A DNA stretch of 64,000 bases, from contig NZ_AUBS01000014.1 of NCBI RefSeq assembly GCF_000429365.1, positions 41,610-105,609 on the forward strand, given 5' to 3'. How positions within the stretch are numbered: position 1 is the stretch's first letter; every line of letters begins with the position of its first letter. This document shows positions 28,048-37,210 of this stretch, in pieces. The translations under genes and the position numbers were made by a program. The stretch comes from Pseudodonghicola xiamenensis DSM 18339 (GTDB lineage Bacteria; Pseudomonadota; Alphaproteobacteria; Rhodobacterales; Rhodobacteraceae). The notes under the pieces were generated by a model that did not search any database, was not told where the DNA came from, and saw nothing but the letters and a program-made list of their open reading frames with translations.

Positions 28048-30119
28048 TACTCCCCTCCGATTTCGACGATGATATTGCCGTCGGCGTCGCCGGTGGCGCG
28101 GTCGCCCGGGTCGATCAGCAGGGTGGTGTCCATCTGCTGGACGATGGCGGGGCCGGTGATCTCAAAGCCTTCGGGTAAATAATCGCGCCAATAGACGGGC
28201 GTGTCGTGCCAGCCGCCGCCGGCGTCCCTGTCGGCGAACCAGACCGGGCGGCGCGACATCTGGGCCTGATCCAGCGTCGCCTTGCGTTCGGCCGGGTCGA
28301 TCAGGGACGAAAGGTCCAGTTCGGCGCGCGCCCCGATGACCGAACAATTGGCGTTCACCAGATTGGCGCGGATATCGTCCAGGACGACGCGGAAGCGTTT
28401 GTAATAGGCGGTCTCGAACAGCTCTTGCAGTGTCTCGACCGCCACCTCCGGGCGATCCAGCGGCACCCGCAGCAGATGGGTCTGGCCCTGGAACTGCATG
28501 TCGGCGCTGTAAAGCCGGCGAATGCCCCGGATTTCGATATTTTCCTTGCCGATCAGCGCCTCGCCCTCCGCCGTCTGGCGGGCGAAGACCTGCGCTAGGT
28601 GGCCGGGGTCGAGCGTGTCGAGCGGTCTGTTCACCGTGGTGACGAAGTCATGGCGCAGATCGGCGACCACGCAGCCCAAAGCGTTGGTGATGCCGGGGCG
28701 CGCGGGCACCAGCACGCGGGGGATCGACAATTCCCGCGCCAGCGCCGTGGCATGGAGCGGCCCGGCGCCGCCGAAGGCAAACAGCGCGAAATCGCGCGGA
28801 TCGGCGCCGAGCGAGACGGAGACCATGCGGATGGCGCCGGCCATCTTGGTATTGGCGACCCGGATCACCGCGGCGGCGGCGCCGGTGGCGTCGAGCCCCA
28901 GCGGCGCGCCCAGATCGCGGGCGAAGATGTTGCGCACATGGTCGATGGAAATGCCGCCCTCCACCGCGTTCAGCCCGGCGGGATCCAGACGGCCCAGCAG
29001 CAGGTTGGCATCGGAGATCGTCGGCCTGTCGCCGCCGCGACCGTAGCAGATCGGCCCCGGCCGCGCGCCGGCACTTTCCGGTCCGACCTCCAGCAGCCCC
29101 GCCGGATTGACCCGCGCGATGGAGCCGCCGCCGGCGCCCACGGTGCGCACATCGACCATCGGCACATGGATCGGCATGGCATATTCGATCTCGATCTCGT
29201 TCGACACCGTGGGTTCCGCCCCCCGGATCAGCGCCACGTCGGTCGAGGTGCCGCCCATGTCATAGGTGATCAGGTTCTCATGCCCCGACCTCCGCCCGGT
29301 ATAGGCCGCCGCCATCACGCCCGAGGCGGGGCCGGACATCACCGTCTTGGCGGCCTCCAGCGCCACGCGTCTGGCTGAAACCATGCCGCCGTTGCCGTTC
29401 ATCACCAAGACCTCACCCCCATAGCCGCCTGCGGCAAGATGGTCGGTCAGCCGGCGGATGTAGCGGTCGAGCAAGGGCTGGACCGAGGCGTTGACGGCCG
29501 CTGTCACCCCGCGTTCGAACTCCCGGCTTTCTGACAGCAGGGCATGGCCCATGGTGATGTGATCGTTGGGCCAGATCTCGCGCAGGATGTCCGCCGCGTG
29601 CAGCTCGTGCGCCGGATTGGCATAGGCGTGGAGGAAATGGATCACCACCGCCTCGCAGCCCTGATCCAGCAGCGCCTGACCGGCGGCGCGCAGCCCGGCC
29701 TCGTCCAGCGGCACCAGGACGGCGCCTGTGGCATCCATCCGCTCCGCCACCTCAAGCCGCAGGTTGCGCGGGATCAGCGGCTTGAAATCGCCCTTCATCC
29801 CATAGGCCTGCGGCCGGGTACGGCGGCCCAGTTCCAGCACGTCGCGGAAGCCTTCGGTGGTGATCAGCCCGGTCTTCGACAGCTTGCGTTCCAGTACGGC
29901 GTTGGTGGTCGTGGTGGTGCCGTGCACGATCAGATCGAGCGCGGCCAGATCCGAGCCCGCTTCCTGCAAGGCTGTCAGCACCCCATGGGCCTGGTTCTCC
30001 AGCGTGCTCGCCACCTTGGCCAGCCGCACCCGGCCCGAGCCTGGATCAAGCTCGATCAGATCGGTGAAAGTGCCGCCGACATCGACGCCGACAACTGCGC
30101 CCGGGGTCTTCTCAGCCAT
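28047..30119 (-). CDS. hyuA: hydantoinase A / 5-oxoprolinase family protein
   Basis: ATP-binding partner of HyuB, about 690 residues. The actin-like ATPase motifs are GVDVGGTFTDLIELD near the N-terminus, GTTTTTNAVLERK and YDMGGTSTDVALIRG. The C-terminal FGGAGPLHATALARELSIP is a family signature. The start is uncertain: ATG at 30119 (MAEKTPG) or 30125 (MGMAEKTPG). In the context of a molybdenum hydroxylase and a ring-reductase homologue, ATP-driven lactam opening is a reasonable role, but this is inference. Confidence 0.92.
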   Translation of the reverse strand: MAEKTPGAVVGVDVGGTFTDLIELDPGSGRVRLAKVASTLENQAHGVLTALQEAGSDLAALDLIVHGTTTTTNAVLERKLSKTGLITTEGFRDVLELGRRTRPQAYGMKGDFKPLIPRNLRLEVAERMDATGAVLVPLDEAGLRAAGQALLDQGCEAVVIHFLHAYANPAHELHAADILREIWPNDHITMGHALLSESREFERGVTAAVNASVQPLLDRYIRRLTDHLAAGGYGGEVLVMNGNGGMVSARRVALEAAKTVMSGPASGVMAAAYTGRRSGHENLITYDMGGTSTDVALIRGAEPTVSNEIEIEYAMPIHVPMVDVRTVGAGGGSIARVNPAGLLEVGPESAGARPGPICYGRGGDRPTISDANLLLGRLDPAGLNAVEGGISIDHVRNIFARDLGAPLGLDATGAAAAVIRVANTKMAGAIRMVSVSLGADPRDFALFAFGGAGPLHATALARELSIPRVLVPARPGITNALGCVVADLRHDFVTTVNRPLDTLDPGHLAQVFARQTAEGEALIGKENIEIRGIRRLYSADMQFQGQTHLLRVPLDRPEVAVETLQELFETAYYKRFRVVLDDIRANLVNANCSVIGARAELDLSSLIDPAERKATLDQAQMSRRPVWFADRDAGGGWHDTPVYWRDYLPEGFEITGPAIVQQMDTTLLIDPGDRATGDADGNIIVEIGGE

Positions 30120-30142
30120 GCCCATCCGCTCACACCATATAT

Positions 30143-30159
30143 ATTGTTCGTACACAAAT
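30143..30159 (-). promoter_or_regulatory. operator-like site 1, upstream of hyuA
   Basis: Plus strand reads ATTGTTCGTACACAAAT; the complement ATTTGTGTACGAACAAT matches the site beside marR (37701-37717) at 15 of 17 positions. It lies 24 bases before the hyuA start and contains a near-palindromic core GTTCGTACAC. It is a candidate binding site for the MarR protein encoded at 37211-37642. Confidence 0.65.
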
Positions 30160-30311
30160 GATCTGCGCAAGCGGGTCGCGCTGTCAACGGCGCTGGTCTC
30201 TTGATGTCGAACAAGGTGAGCATGCTGCCAAAAGGGGCGGCGGTTGCGGGAAAAGGATGCGGGGGCAGGATCGGACTTTCCCTATTGTTGGCCCCGGGTA
30301 CACTCGCGCTC

Positions 30312-31745
30312 ATGCGACAGATGCTTTCCCCGCGCCGGCTCGGCACCGCGATTCTCGCCCTGATCCTCGGAACCGGGGCGGCCCTGGCCCATGCCTCGGA
30401 ACAGGGGCTGGTGCTGCTCTTGCCGACGGATGTCTATATCGCCTCGGGCGCGGCGGCGGTGGCGCTGACCGTCATGCTGATGGCGGTGTTGCCCGAGGGG
30501 ATGCTGGGGGTCGTTTTCGCCCCCCTGCGGCTGATCGCGCTGCCGCGAAGTGCCGCACCGTTGGTCACCTCGACCCTCTCGGCGCTGGGCGTTCTGGCGC
30601 TGGTGGCAAGCGGCTTCGCCGGGCCGCGCGACCCGGTGGAGAATCCCCTGGTGCTGGCCATCTGGACGGTGTTCTGGATCTGCGTGGTGGTGTTTCAGGG
30701 GCTGCTCTTCGACATCTGGCGCTGGATCAATCCCTGGCGCGGGCCGCTGGCGCTGATCCGGCGGGTGACCGGGCTGCGGTCGCCGCTGCACTTGCCGGCC
30801 CGGCTGGGCTATGGGCCGGCGATCGTCACCTTTCTGGGCTTTGCCGGCTTCCTGATGGCCGATCCGGCCCCGGTCGATCCGGCGCGCCTGGGGTTGGTTA
30901 CCGGTGCCTATTGGCTGCTGACGCTGATCGCCGGGCTGATCTTCGGGCCGCGCTGGATGATCAGGGGCGAGGGGCTTTCAGTGCTGATGCGCTGTTATCG
31001 CCAGATGTCGCTGCTGGCCCGTCGGGGTGGGCGGCTGGCGTTGGGGCTGTTCGGCTGGCAGCTCCTGAAGACCCGGGCGCCACGGGGCGGGCTCGCGATC
31101 TTCATGCTAGTGATTCTCGCCTGCGGCAGCTTCGACGGGGTGAACGAAACCTTCTGGTGGCTCGGGGTTCTGGGGATCAATCCGCTAGAGTTTCCGGGCC
31201 GCTCTGCCGTGGTCTGGCAGAATGTCGTCGGGCTGTTGACCGCAAACGTCCTGCTGGTGGCGATCTTCGCCGGGACGATCAAGGCAGGGCTGCTGCTGAA
31301 CCGCTCCGACATGGCGTTGGGTGCGGCGATGCGGATCTTTGCCCCGACCCTGCTGCCGATCGCCTTGGGCTATCACATCGCGCATTACTACACCGCGCTG
31401 CTGGTCGATGGCCAATATGTGCTGGAGCTTCTGCGCGACTGGACCGGGGCGCTGAGCCATGGGTTGGTGCATGGGCTGAGCCACGATCATGCCGAGGGGC
31501 TGCAGCACCTGCACGTCACCACCGGTTTCTTCAACGCCACCGATACCATGCGGGCGATCTGGCTGACCCAGGCCGGTGCCGTGGTGCTGGGGCATGTGAT
31601 CGCGGTGATGCTGGCGCATGCGCTGGCGCTGCGGGTGTTCGGCAGCAATCGCCGCGCTCTTCTCAGCCAAGCGCCGCTGGCGATCTTCATGGTCGGCTAC
31701 ACATTTTTTGGGCTTTGGTTGCTCGCATCGCCTCGTGGCGTATAG
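30312..31745 (+). CDS. polytopic membrane protein with His-rich loop, function unknown
   Basis: About 477 residues from ATG 30312 with roughly eleven or twelve hydrophobic segments; earlier in-frame ATGs (30201) add a non-hydrophobic lead and are less likely. It begins MRQMLSPRRLGTAILALILG and has an alanine-rich first segment that could be a signal anchor. Near the C-terminal end is a histidine-rich stretch, HGLVHGLSHDHAEGLQHLH, which could bind a metal. Similar proteins are sometimes labelled 'fenitrothion hydrolase' in databases; I would not rely on that name. It lies divergent from hyuA and upstream of the ABC importer. Confidence 0.7.
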   Translation: MRQMLSPRRLGTAILALILGTGAALAHASEQGLVLLLPTDVYIASGAAAVALTVMLMAVLPEGMLGVVFAPLRLIALPRSAAPLVTSTLSALGVLALVASGFAGPRDPVENPLVLAIWTVFWICVVVFQGLLFDIWRWINPWRGPLALIRRVTGLRSPLHLPARLGYGPAIVTFLGFAGFLMADPAPVDPARLGLVTGAYWLLTLIAGLIFGPRWMIRGEGLSVLMRCYRQMSLLARRGGRLALGLFGWQLLKTRAPRGGLAIFMLVILACGSFDGVNETFWWLGVLGINPLEFPGRSAVVWQNVVGLLTANVLLVAIFAGTIKAGLLLNRSDMALGAAMRIFAPTLLPIALGYHIAHYYTALLVDGQYVLELLRDWTGALSHGLVHGLSHDHAEGLQHLHVTTGFFNATDTMRAIWLTQAGAVVLGHVIAVMLAHALALRVFGSNRRALLSQAPLAIFMVGYTFFGLWLLASPRGV

Positions 31746-31780
31746 AAAACAAGCGAATCAACTGGACCGGTTACCAGTTT

Positions 31781-31797
31781 GTTTGCACACTAACAAG
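31781..31797 (+). promoter_or_regulatory. operator-like site 2, upstream of the ABC importer
   Basis: GTTTGCACACTAACAAG matches site 3 (37701-37717) at 13 of 17 positions and has the same near-palindromic arrangement GTTTG-....-CTAAC. It is 51 bases upstream of the binding-protein start and 36 bases after the preceding stop. Confidence 0.55.
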
Positions 31798-31847
31798 ATC
31801 AGAAGCCGGGAAACGGACACGCATCTTTGACGCATGGGGGACATGCC

Positions 31848-33134
31848 ATGACCATCAAGACCACGGGAACCACTCGGCGCGGCGCGCTGAAGACCTTGGC
31901 GGGCGGCGCGGCCGCGGCCACCAGCCTGCCGTTCTGGGCGCGCTATGCCCAGGCGCAGACCTCTGAACCGATCCGCATCGGTTTCCAGATGCACCGGACC
32001 GGGATCGGTGCCGCCTATGGCCGTTGGTATGGCCGCACCACCGAAGCCGCGACCCGGCTGATCAACGAGGCCGGTGGTATCAATGGCCGCCCGGTCGAGA
32101 TCGTCATCGAGGATGACGGCACCGATCCCAAGCGTGGCGCCGAGGTGGTCGAGAAATTCGCCACCCAACTGAAATGCGATATCGGCTATGGTACGCTGTT
32201 TTCCCACGTGGTGGCCGGTTCCGCCCCCCGTGCGGGTGAGCTGAAGCTGCCCTATTTCATCGTCTCCGAAGGCCATCAGCTCGCCTCCGGTGGGTTGAAT
32301 CGCTACACTATCCAGCCCGGCATCACCGACGTGAAAAGCCAGGTTCAGGCAATGGCACCCTTCGTGGCGGCGAATCTCGGCAAGAAGGTCACCATGATCT
32401 ATCCCGATTATGCCTTCGGTCACGATCACCGCGATTTCTTTTCCGAGGCGATCGCGGCGCAGGGCGGCGAAGTGGTGGCCAAGCTGGCGATTCCGCCGAC
32501 CGAGACCTCCTTCACCAAGTATTTCCCCAAGATCCCGCGTGAGACCGAAGTGATCTATCACGTTATGGTCGGCCCGGCCGTCCTGACCTTCGTCAAGGAG
32601 CTGGGCGAATTCTTCGGCCCCTCCCGTCCCGAGATGTTCGGCTTCATCGACAGTCTCGAGGCGGTCGATATCGCCAGCCCGGGGCTCGAATTCCTGGAAG
32701 GGTCGTATTTTTGGGAAGGCATGCCGCGCTATGCGCAGCCCGATCAGACCTCCTTCGACAAGTTCTATCGCGAACAGGTGGGGGTCGATGCCAATGGTGC
32801 CTCGGTCGCCGATCCCAAGGATGTTTCGACCTATGCCCACATGTTCGCCTGCTGGGAGACGCTTTATGTCATCAAGGCGGGGATGGAGGCTGCGGGCTAT
32901 CAGTCGTTCAAGGATCGTCCGGCGTTGATCGAGGCGGTCGAGGCGATGACCGACATGGCGCAGTCCAACGAACACCCGCAGGGGCCGAAGCGGTTCAATG
33001 GCAAGACCCACCAGGTCTTTGGCCAGCAGTACATCAGCCAGGTGACCGACGGGAAGCTGCTGGTGAAACACACCACCTCGCTTGAGGATGGGTTCTATCC
33101 GGACGAGACCGACTATACCAAGATGCCGTTCTGA
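31848..33134 (+). CDS. branched-chain amino acid/amide-type ABC transporter binding protein (Tat signal)
   Basis: Periplasmic receptor of the adjacent LIV-type importer, 428 residues. The N-terminus has a twin-arginine signal: RR at residues 10-11 in TTRRGALKTLAGG, followed by Ala-rich hydrophobic sequence and cleavage near AQAQT. The mature part begins EPIRIGFQMHRTGIGAAYG and contains NEAGGINGRPVEIVIEDDGTDP, as in AmiC/UrtA/LivJ relatives. The ATG at 31848 follows ATGGGGGAC. Its stop overlaps the following LysE start. The ligand is unknown; Tat export suggests folding before secretion. Confidence 0.9.
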   Translation: MTIKTTGTTRRGALKTLAGGAAAATSLPFWARYAQAQTSEPIRIGFQMHRTGIGAAYGRWYGRTTEAATRLINEAGGINGRPVEIVIEDDGTDPKRGAEVVEKFATQLKCDIGYGTLFSHVVAGSAPRAGELKLPYFIVSEGHQLASGGLNRYTIQPGITDVKSQVQAMAPFVAANLGKKVTMIYPDYAFGHDHRDFFSEAIAAQGGEVVAKLAIPPTETSFTKYFPKIPRETEVIYHVMVGPAVLTFVKELGEFFGPSRPEMFGFIDSLEAVDIASPGLEFLEGSYFWEGMPRYAQPDQTSFDKFYREQVGVDANGASVADPKDVSTYAHMFACWETLYVIKAGMEAAGYQSFKDRPALIEAVEAMTDMAQSNEHPQGPKRFNGKTHQVFGQQYISQVTDGKLLVKHTTSLEDGFYPDETDYTKMPF

Positions 33135-33769
33135 TGGAGGTTCTGAGCCTTGCGCATCTGGCCTTCTTCGTGCCGGCGGCTGTTCTGGTCGCCGCCACGC
33201 CGGGGGCCAATAACATGCTGTCGCTGGTAAATGGCATCCGCGTCGGGACCGGTCGCACGTTGCTGAGCCTGTTTGGCCGCATGGCCGCCTTCGCCCTTTT
33301 GTTGGCGGGGGTGTCGCTGGGGCTTGGAACCCTGTTCGAAACCTCGGCGCTGATCTTCGGCGTCGTGAAATGGGCCGGTGTCGCCTATCTGGCGTGGATG
33401 GCGATCGGCATGATCCGGCGCGGGTCGCTGGGTCTGGTCGAGGCGCAGCCGGCAGCGCCGCGCAGCACCGCGCGCATGGCCCAGCATGAATTCCTGGTCG
33501 CCATCGGCAATCCCAAGGCGATCCTGTTGTTCACTGCCTTCCTACCGCAATTCGTGCTGTCGGGCGCGGATTTCGCCGCCCAGCTCTGGGCGCTGGGGCT
33601 GGTCTATCTGACGATAGAATTCACCGTGGCGAGCCTTTATGCCGCCACCGGCGCCCGCATGGGCCGGATCGTGACCACGCCGGGGCGCGAGACTTTGGCC
33701 GCACGGATCAGCGGCGCCATCCTTCTGGCGATGGCGGGGCTTCTGGCGACGGCACGGCGGAGCAGTTAG
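33134..33769 (+). CDS. LysE/RhtB-family exporter
   Basis: Inner-membrane amino acid exporter family, 211 residues with about six hydrophobic segments. Motifs: VAATPGANNMLSLVNGIRVG near residues 19-38, KWAGVAYLAWMAIGMIRRG, and GNPKAILLFTAFLPQF. Start ATG 33134 overlaps the binding-protein stop, and livH follows after 14 bases, so an exporter is embedded in an importer operon. It could expel a toxic or surplus product of the pathway. A second, broken LysE gene lies at 25580-26168. Confidence 0.88.
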   Translation: MEVLSLAHLAFFVPAAVLVAATPGANNMLSLVNGIRVGTGRTLLSLFGRMAAFALLLAGVSLGLGTLFETSALIFGVVKWAGVAYLAWMAIGMIRRGSLGLVEAQPAAPRSTARMAQHEFLVAIGNPKAILLFTAFLPQFVLSGADFAAQLWALGLVYLTIEFTVASLYAATGARMGRIVTTPGRETLAARISGAILLAMAGLLATARRSS

Positions 33770-33783
33770 CAGGCAAGAACGCA

Positions 33784-34710
33784 ATGGATTTCGGACCCTA
33801 CCTTATGCTCGCTTCGCTCGAGGGCGCGGTGATGGCCGCCGTTCTGGCGCTGACCGCCGTGGGGCTGAGCCTTGTCTTCGGTGTCATGCGGGTGGTCAAC
33901 GTGGCGCATGGCGAATTCTTCATGCTGGGCGCGGTGCTGGCCTGGTGGATCGCCAGCCATGTCGGCGGGCCGCCGGCGTTGGGCTTTGTCGCCGCGCTGA
34001 TCCTGGCGCCGCTCGCTGTCGGGGCGCTGGCGGCGCTGGCCGATATCACCATCCTGCGGCGGGTCGATTACGATCCGGAGCGTACCATCGTGGCGACCAT
34101 CGGCATTCTCTATATCCTGCAGCAGGTCACCCTGATGACCTATGGTCCCGAGGCGCGCCCGGTCGAGCCGCCCTTCAACAGTCGTCTGGCGTTGCCCTGG
34201 CTCGAATGGGGCGACACGGGGCTGCAGATGTACTGGCCCTGGGGGTTGAGCACGACCAGCTACAAGCTTTTCGTGATCGTTGCCGCCGTGGTGGTGCTGC
34301 TGGGGGTCTGGGCGCTGATGTCGCGCACCCGGATCGGCCTGCTGATGCGGGCAACCCAGCTTGATCGCGACATGGCGCTGGCCTTCGGCATCCCGGTCGA
34401 GCGGGTCTATGCCACGGTCTTTGGTCTGGGCGGGGCTTTGGCCGCGCTGGGGGCGGTGCTGATCGTGCCGATCCAGCAGGCGCATTACCTGATGGGGGGC
34501 GATCCGCTGCTATTGTCCTTCATCGTGGTGATCATCGGCGGCCTGGGCAGCCTGCCCGGCACCGTGGTGGCCGCCATCCTGATCGGTCTCAGCGACGGTA
34601 TCATCTCGGTCTTCTTCTCGCCGATGCTGGCCAAGATCTTCGCCACGCTGCTGGTGGCGCTGGTGCTGGTGTTCCGCCCGCAGGGCCTGTTCGGAGTGAA
34701 GCCACGATGA
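33784..34710 (+). CDS. LIV-type ABC transporter permease (LivH-like)
   Basis: 308-residue permease with about eight membrane segments. Sequence features: LTAVGLSLVFGVMRVVNVAHGEFFMLGA in the first third, ATQLDRDMALAFGIPVERVYA containing the cytoplasmic loop contacting the ATPase, and SFIVVIIGGLGSLPGTVVAA towards the end. The stop overlaps the next start (ATGA). Symbol livH is used for the family only; leucine transport is not implied. Confidence 0.9.
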   Translation: MDFGPYLMLASLEGAVMAAVLALTAVGLSLVFGVMRVVNVAHGEFFMLGAVLAWWIASHVGGPPALGFVAALILAPLAVGALAALADITILRRVDYDPERTIVATIGILYILQQVTLMTYGPEARPVEPPFNSRLALPWLEWGDTGLQMYWPWGLSTTSYKLFVIVAAVVVLLGVWALMSRTRIGLLMRATQLDRDMALAFGIPVERVYATVFGLGGALAALGAVLIVPIQQAHYLMGGDPLLLSFIVVIIGGLGSLPGTVVAAILIGLSDGIISVFFSPMLAKIFATLLVALVLVFRPQGLFGVKPR

Positions 34711-35651
34711 GCGACAGCACCAAGACGGTGATCCTGCACGGCGGGCTTCTGGCCCTTTTGTTCCTGCTGCAGTTCCTGCTGCCGGCCTATCACCACGGCA
34801 ACCTGGCCCGCATCATGGTGCTGGCGACCTTCGCCATGGGGTACAACGTGATGTTCGGCTATACCGGGCTTCTGAGCCTCGGGCACGCGCTGTTCTTCGC
34901 CGCCGGCATGTATGGCATGGGGCTGGCGATGCAATACGCCGGCGCCGGCCCGGTGCTGGCGATGAGTGCGGGGCTGGTCGCCTCGATCGTGGTGGCGCTG
35001 GTGGTGGGGCTCTTGGCGCTGCGCACCGCCGGGGTCGGCTTCATGATCGTGACGCTGATGTTCGCCCAGGCGGGCTATCTGATCATCCTCTACTATGGGG
35101 CCTGGACCCGTGGGGACGAGGGGCTGGTGATGCCGCAGGCGCTCAGGATGCTGGGGGCAATCGACTTCTCCCAGCCGGGGCCTCGGTATTTCGCCGCCCT
35201 CGGTCTTTTCGCCACGGGCTTCCTGCTGACGCTCTGGATGATGCGCTCCCCCTTCGGCAAGGTGCTGATCGCCATCCGCGAGAACGAGGAGCGCGCGCGG
35301 ATGCTGGGCTATGACGTCTTTCGCTACAAGCTGGCGGCGGTGGTGATCTCGGGCACGCTCTGCGGGTTGGCGGGCGCCGCCTATGGCCTCCTGTTCGGCT
35401 ATGTCGGGGCGACCTTCGCCTCGGTGCAATATTCGATCTTTCCGCTGTTGTGGGTGCTGCTCGGCGGGGCCGGCACGGTGATCGGGCCGCTGATCGGCAC
35501 GCTCTTCATGTTCTACCTGATCGACCTCTCCAGCGCAGTGACCAGCGCCTATATGCTGGTCGCGGGGGTGGTGCTGGTGCTGCTCACCCTCTTCGCGCCA
35601 CAAGGCCTGGCGGGTGAGCTGCGGGCAAGGGTCTGGAGGGGGCTGCCATGA
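34707..35651 (+). CDS. LIV-type ABC transporter permease (LivM-like)
   Basis: 314-residue second permease. It includes GYNVMFGYTGLLSLGHALFF, the family's hallmark region, RENEERARMLGYDVFRYKLA as the coupling loop, and LGGAGTVIGPLIGTLFMF near the C-terminus. It overlaps both neighbours by four bases, so livH-livM-livG-livF are translated as a unit. Confidence 0.9.
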   Translation: MSDSTKTVILHGGLLALLFLLQFLLPAYHHGNLARIMVLATFAMGYNVMFGYTGLLSLGHALFFAAGMYGMGLAMQYAGAGPVLAMSAGLVASIVVALVVGLLALRTAGVGFMIVTLMFAQAGYLIILYYGAWTRGDEGLVMPQALRMLGAIDFSQPGPRYFAALGLFATGFLLTLWMMRSPFGKVLIAIRENEERARMLGYDVFRYKLAAVVISGTLCGLAGAAYGLLFGYVGATFASVQYSIFPLLWVLLGGAGTVIGPLIGTLFMFYLIDLSSAVTSAYMLVAGVVLVLLTLFAPQGLAGELRARVWRGLP

Positions 35652-36358
35652 GCCTTCTGTCCACCCGTGGCCTGTCGCGCAGCTTTGCCGGCCTGCGCGC
35701 GGTGCATGAGGTCGATTTCGACCTGCCCAAAGGCGAAGTCCGCGCTCTGATCGGCCCCAATGGCGCCGGCAAGACCACTTTCGTCAGCCTGCTCTGCGGT
35801 CGCATCCTGCCGACCTCGGGCCAGGTCTTCTTCGATGGGCGCGACATCTCCGCCCTGCCGGCGCACCGTCGGATCGGGCTGGGGATGGCCTATACCTTCC
35901 AGATCACCTCGGTCTTCTCGCGGCTCAGCGCCTATGAGAACGTGGCGCTGGCCGCCCGCCGGCGGGTGCATGGCCGGGCCGAGGTCGACCGCGTGGTGAT
36001 GCGGGCGCTGGAACAGGCCGGGCTGCACGACCGCCCCGATCAGCCCGCCGGCGATCTGAGCTATGGCCACCAGCGGCTCTTGGAGATCGCCATGGGGCTG
36101 GCACAGGCGCCGCGCCTGCTGATCCTCGATGAGCCGACGCAGGGCCTGTCGGATGGCGAGGTCGCCGCCTTCAAGGCGCTGATCCGGGGCCTGAAGGACA
36201 GCACCACCATCCTGCTGATCGAACACAACATGAGCGTGGTGATGGAGACCGCCGACCGGGTGACCGTGCTGAACTTCGGTGAAATCCTGGCCGAGGGCAC
36301 CCCGGCCGAGATTCATGCCAATGCGCAGGTGCAGGCCGCCTATCTGGGGACCGGATGA
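35648..36358 (+). CDS. LIV-type ABC transporter ATP-binding protein (LivG-like)
   Basis: 236-residue ATPase. Walker A is GPNGAGKTT (about residues 37-45), Q-loop YTFQITSVF, a divergent signature DLSYGHQRLLEIAMGLA, Walker B LLILDEPTQGLSD and switch His in LIEHNMSVV. The C-terminal LNFGEILAEGTPAEIHANAQVQAAYLG is split as usual for LivG. Confidence 0.92.
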   Translation: MSLLSTRGLSRSFAGLRAVHEVDFDLPKGEVRALIGPNGAGKTTFVSLLCGRILPTSGQVFFDGRDISALPAHRRIGLGMAYTFQITSVFSRLSAYENVALAARRRVHGRAEVDRVVMRALEQAGLHDRPDQPAGDLSYGHQRLLEIAMGLAQAPRLLILDEPTQGLSDGEVAAFKALIRGLKDSTTILLIEHNMSVVMETADRVTVLNFGEILAEGTPAEIHANAQVQAAYLGTG

Positions 36359-37053
36359 TGCTGGAGCTCAACAAGATCAACGCCGGATACGGCCGCGCCC
36401 AGATCCTGCGCGACCTGAGCCTGACCGTCAGCCCGGGTGAAATCCTCTGCCTCTTGGGTCGCAACGGCGCCGGCAAGACCACCACGATGCAGGCGATCAT
36501 GGGGCTGTTGCCCTTGATGTCCGGCGCCGTGCGACTGGAGGGGGAGGAGATCAGCAAGCCGGCCGCCCATAAGATCGCCGGGCGCGGCATCGGCTATATC
36601 CCGCAAGGCCGCCGGCTTTTCGGTGAGCTGACAGTGGCGCAGAACCTCGAGATCGGGCTGCGCGCCGGCCGTTCCGGGCCGGAGGTTCTGGAGGATGCGC
36701 TAGAGCTCTTTCCCCGCCTGCGGGAGCGGCTGACGCAACGGGCGCAGACGCTTTCGGGGGGCGAACAGCAGATGCTCGCCACCGCCCGCGCGCTCTGTCT
36801 CAGGCCGCGCATCCTGCTGCTGGACGAGCCGACCGAAGGGCTGCAACCCTCGATGATCGCGGCGATCCGCGATGTCATCACGGTGATGCGCGATCGTGGC
36901 GTCGGCATCCTGCTGGTCGAACAACGGGTCGATGCGGTGCTCTCGGTCGCCGATCGGGTCGCCTTCATCGAGAACGGCCGCAATCTGGAAACGCTCGAGG
37001 CCGAGGCACTGCGGCGCGATCCCGGGCTGATCGCGAAACATCTGGGCGTCTGA
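36355..37053 (+). CDS. LIV-type ABC transporter ATP-binding protein (LivF-like)
   Basis: 232-residue ATPase paired with LivG. Walker A GRNGAGKTT, signature TLSGGEQQMLATARAL, Walker B ILLLDEPTEGLQP and a Gln in place of the switch His region (LLVEQRVDAVL), usual in LivF. Start is ATG at 36355 or 36358, overlapping the preceding stop. It ends the importer operon and is convergent with marR. Confidence 0.92.
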   Translation: MMLELNKINAGYGRAQILRDLSLTVSPGEILCLLGRNGAGKTTTMQAIMGLLPLMSGAVRLEGEEISKPAAHKIAGRGIGYIPQGRRLFGELTVAQNLEIGLRAGRSGPEVLEDALELFPRLRERLTQRAQTLSGGEQQMLATARALCLRPRILLLDEPTEGLQPSMIAAIRDVITVMRDRGVGILLVEQRVDAVLSVADRVAFIENGRNLETLEAEALRRDPGLIAKHLGV

Positions 37054-37106
37054 GCCCGGCCCGCTCGGGGTCGGGGGCTCTGCCCCCCGGCCTGCGGCCG
37101 CCCCCC

Positions 37107-37185
37107 GCCGTATTTGTCACGAAGAGAAACAGGCGAGCGCCGCGCTCTGGCGCTTCTTCTCGGCCCAAATACGGCCGCCGGAGGC
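37107..37185 (+). repeat. intergenic repeat copy B with inverted partner (terminator-like)
   Basis: The repeat core AAATACGGCCGCCGGAGGC ends at 37185 (full 33-base unit 37153-37185). An inverted GCCGTATTTG lies at 37107-37116 and pairs with CAAATACGGC at 37166-37175; an inner AGCGCC/GGCGCT stem (37136-37141, 37149-37154) closes the structure. Between convergent livF and marR it could act as a bidirectional terminator. Confidence 0.7.
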
Positions 37186-37210
37186 ATGGCGCGGAGCGCC
37201 ATTCGGGCGC

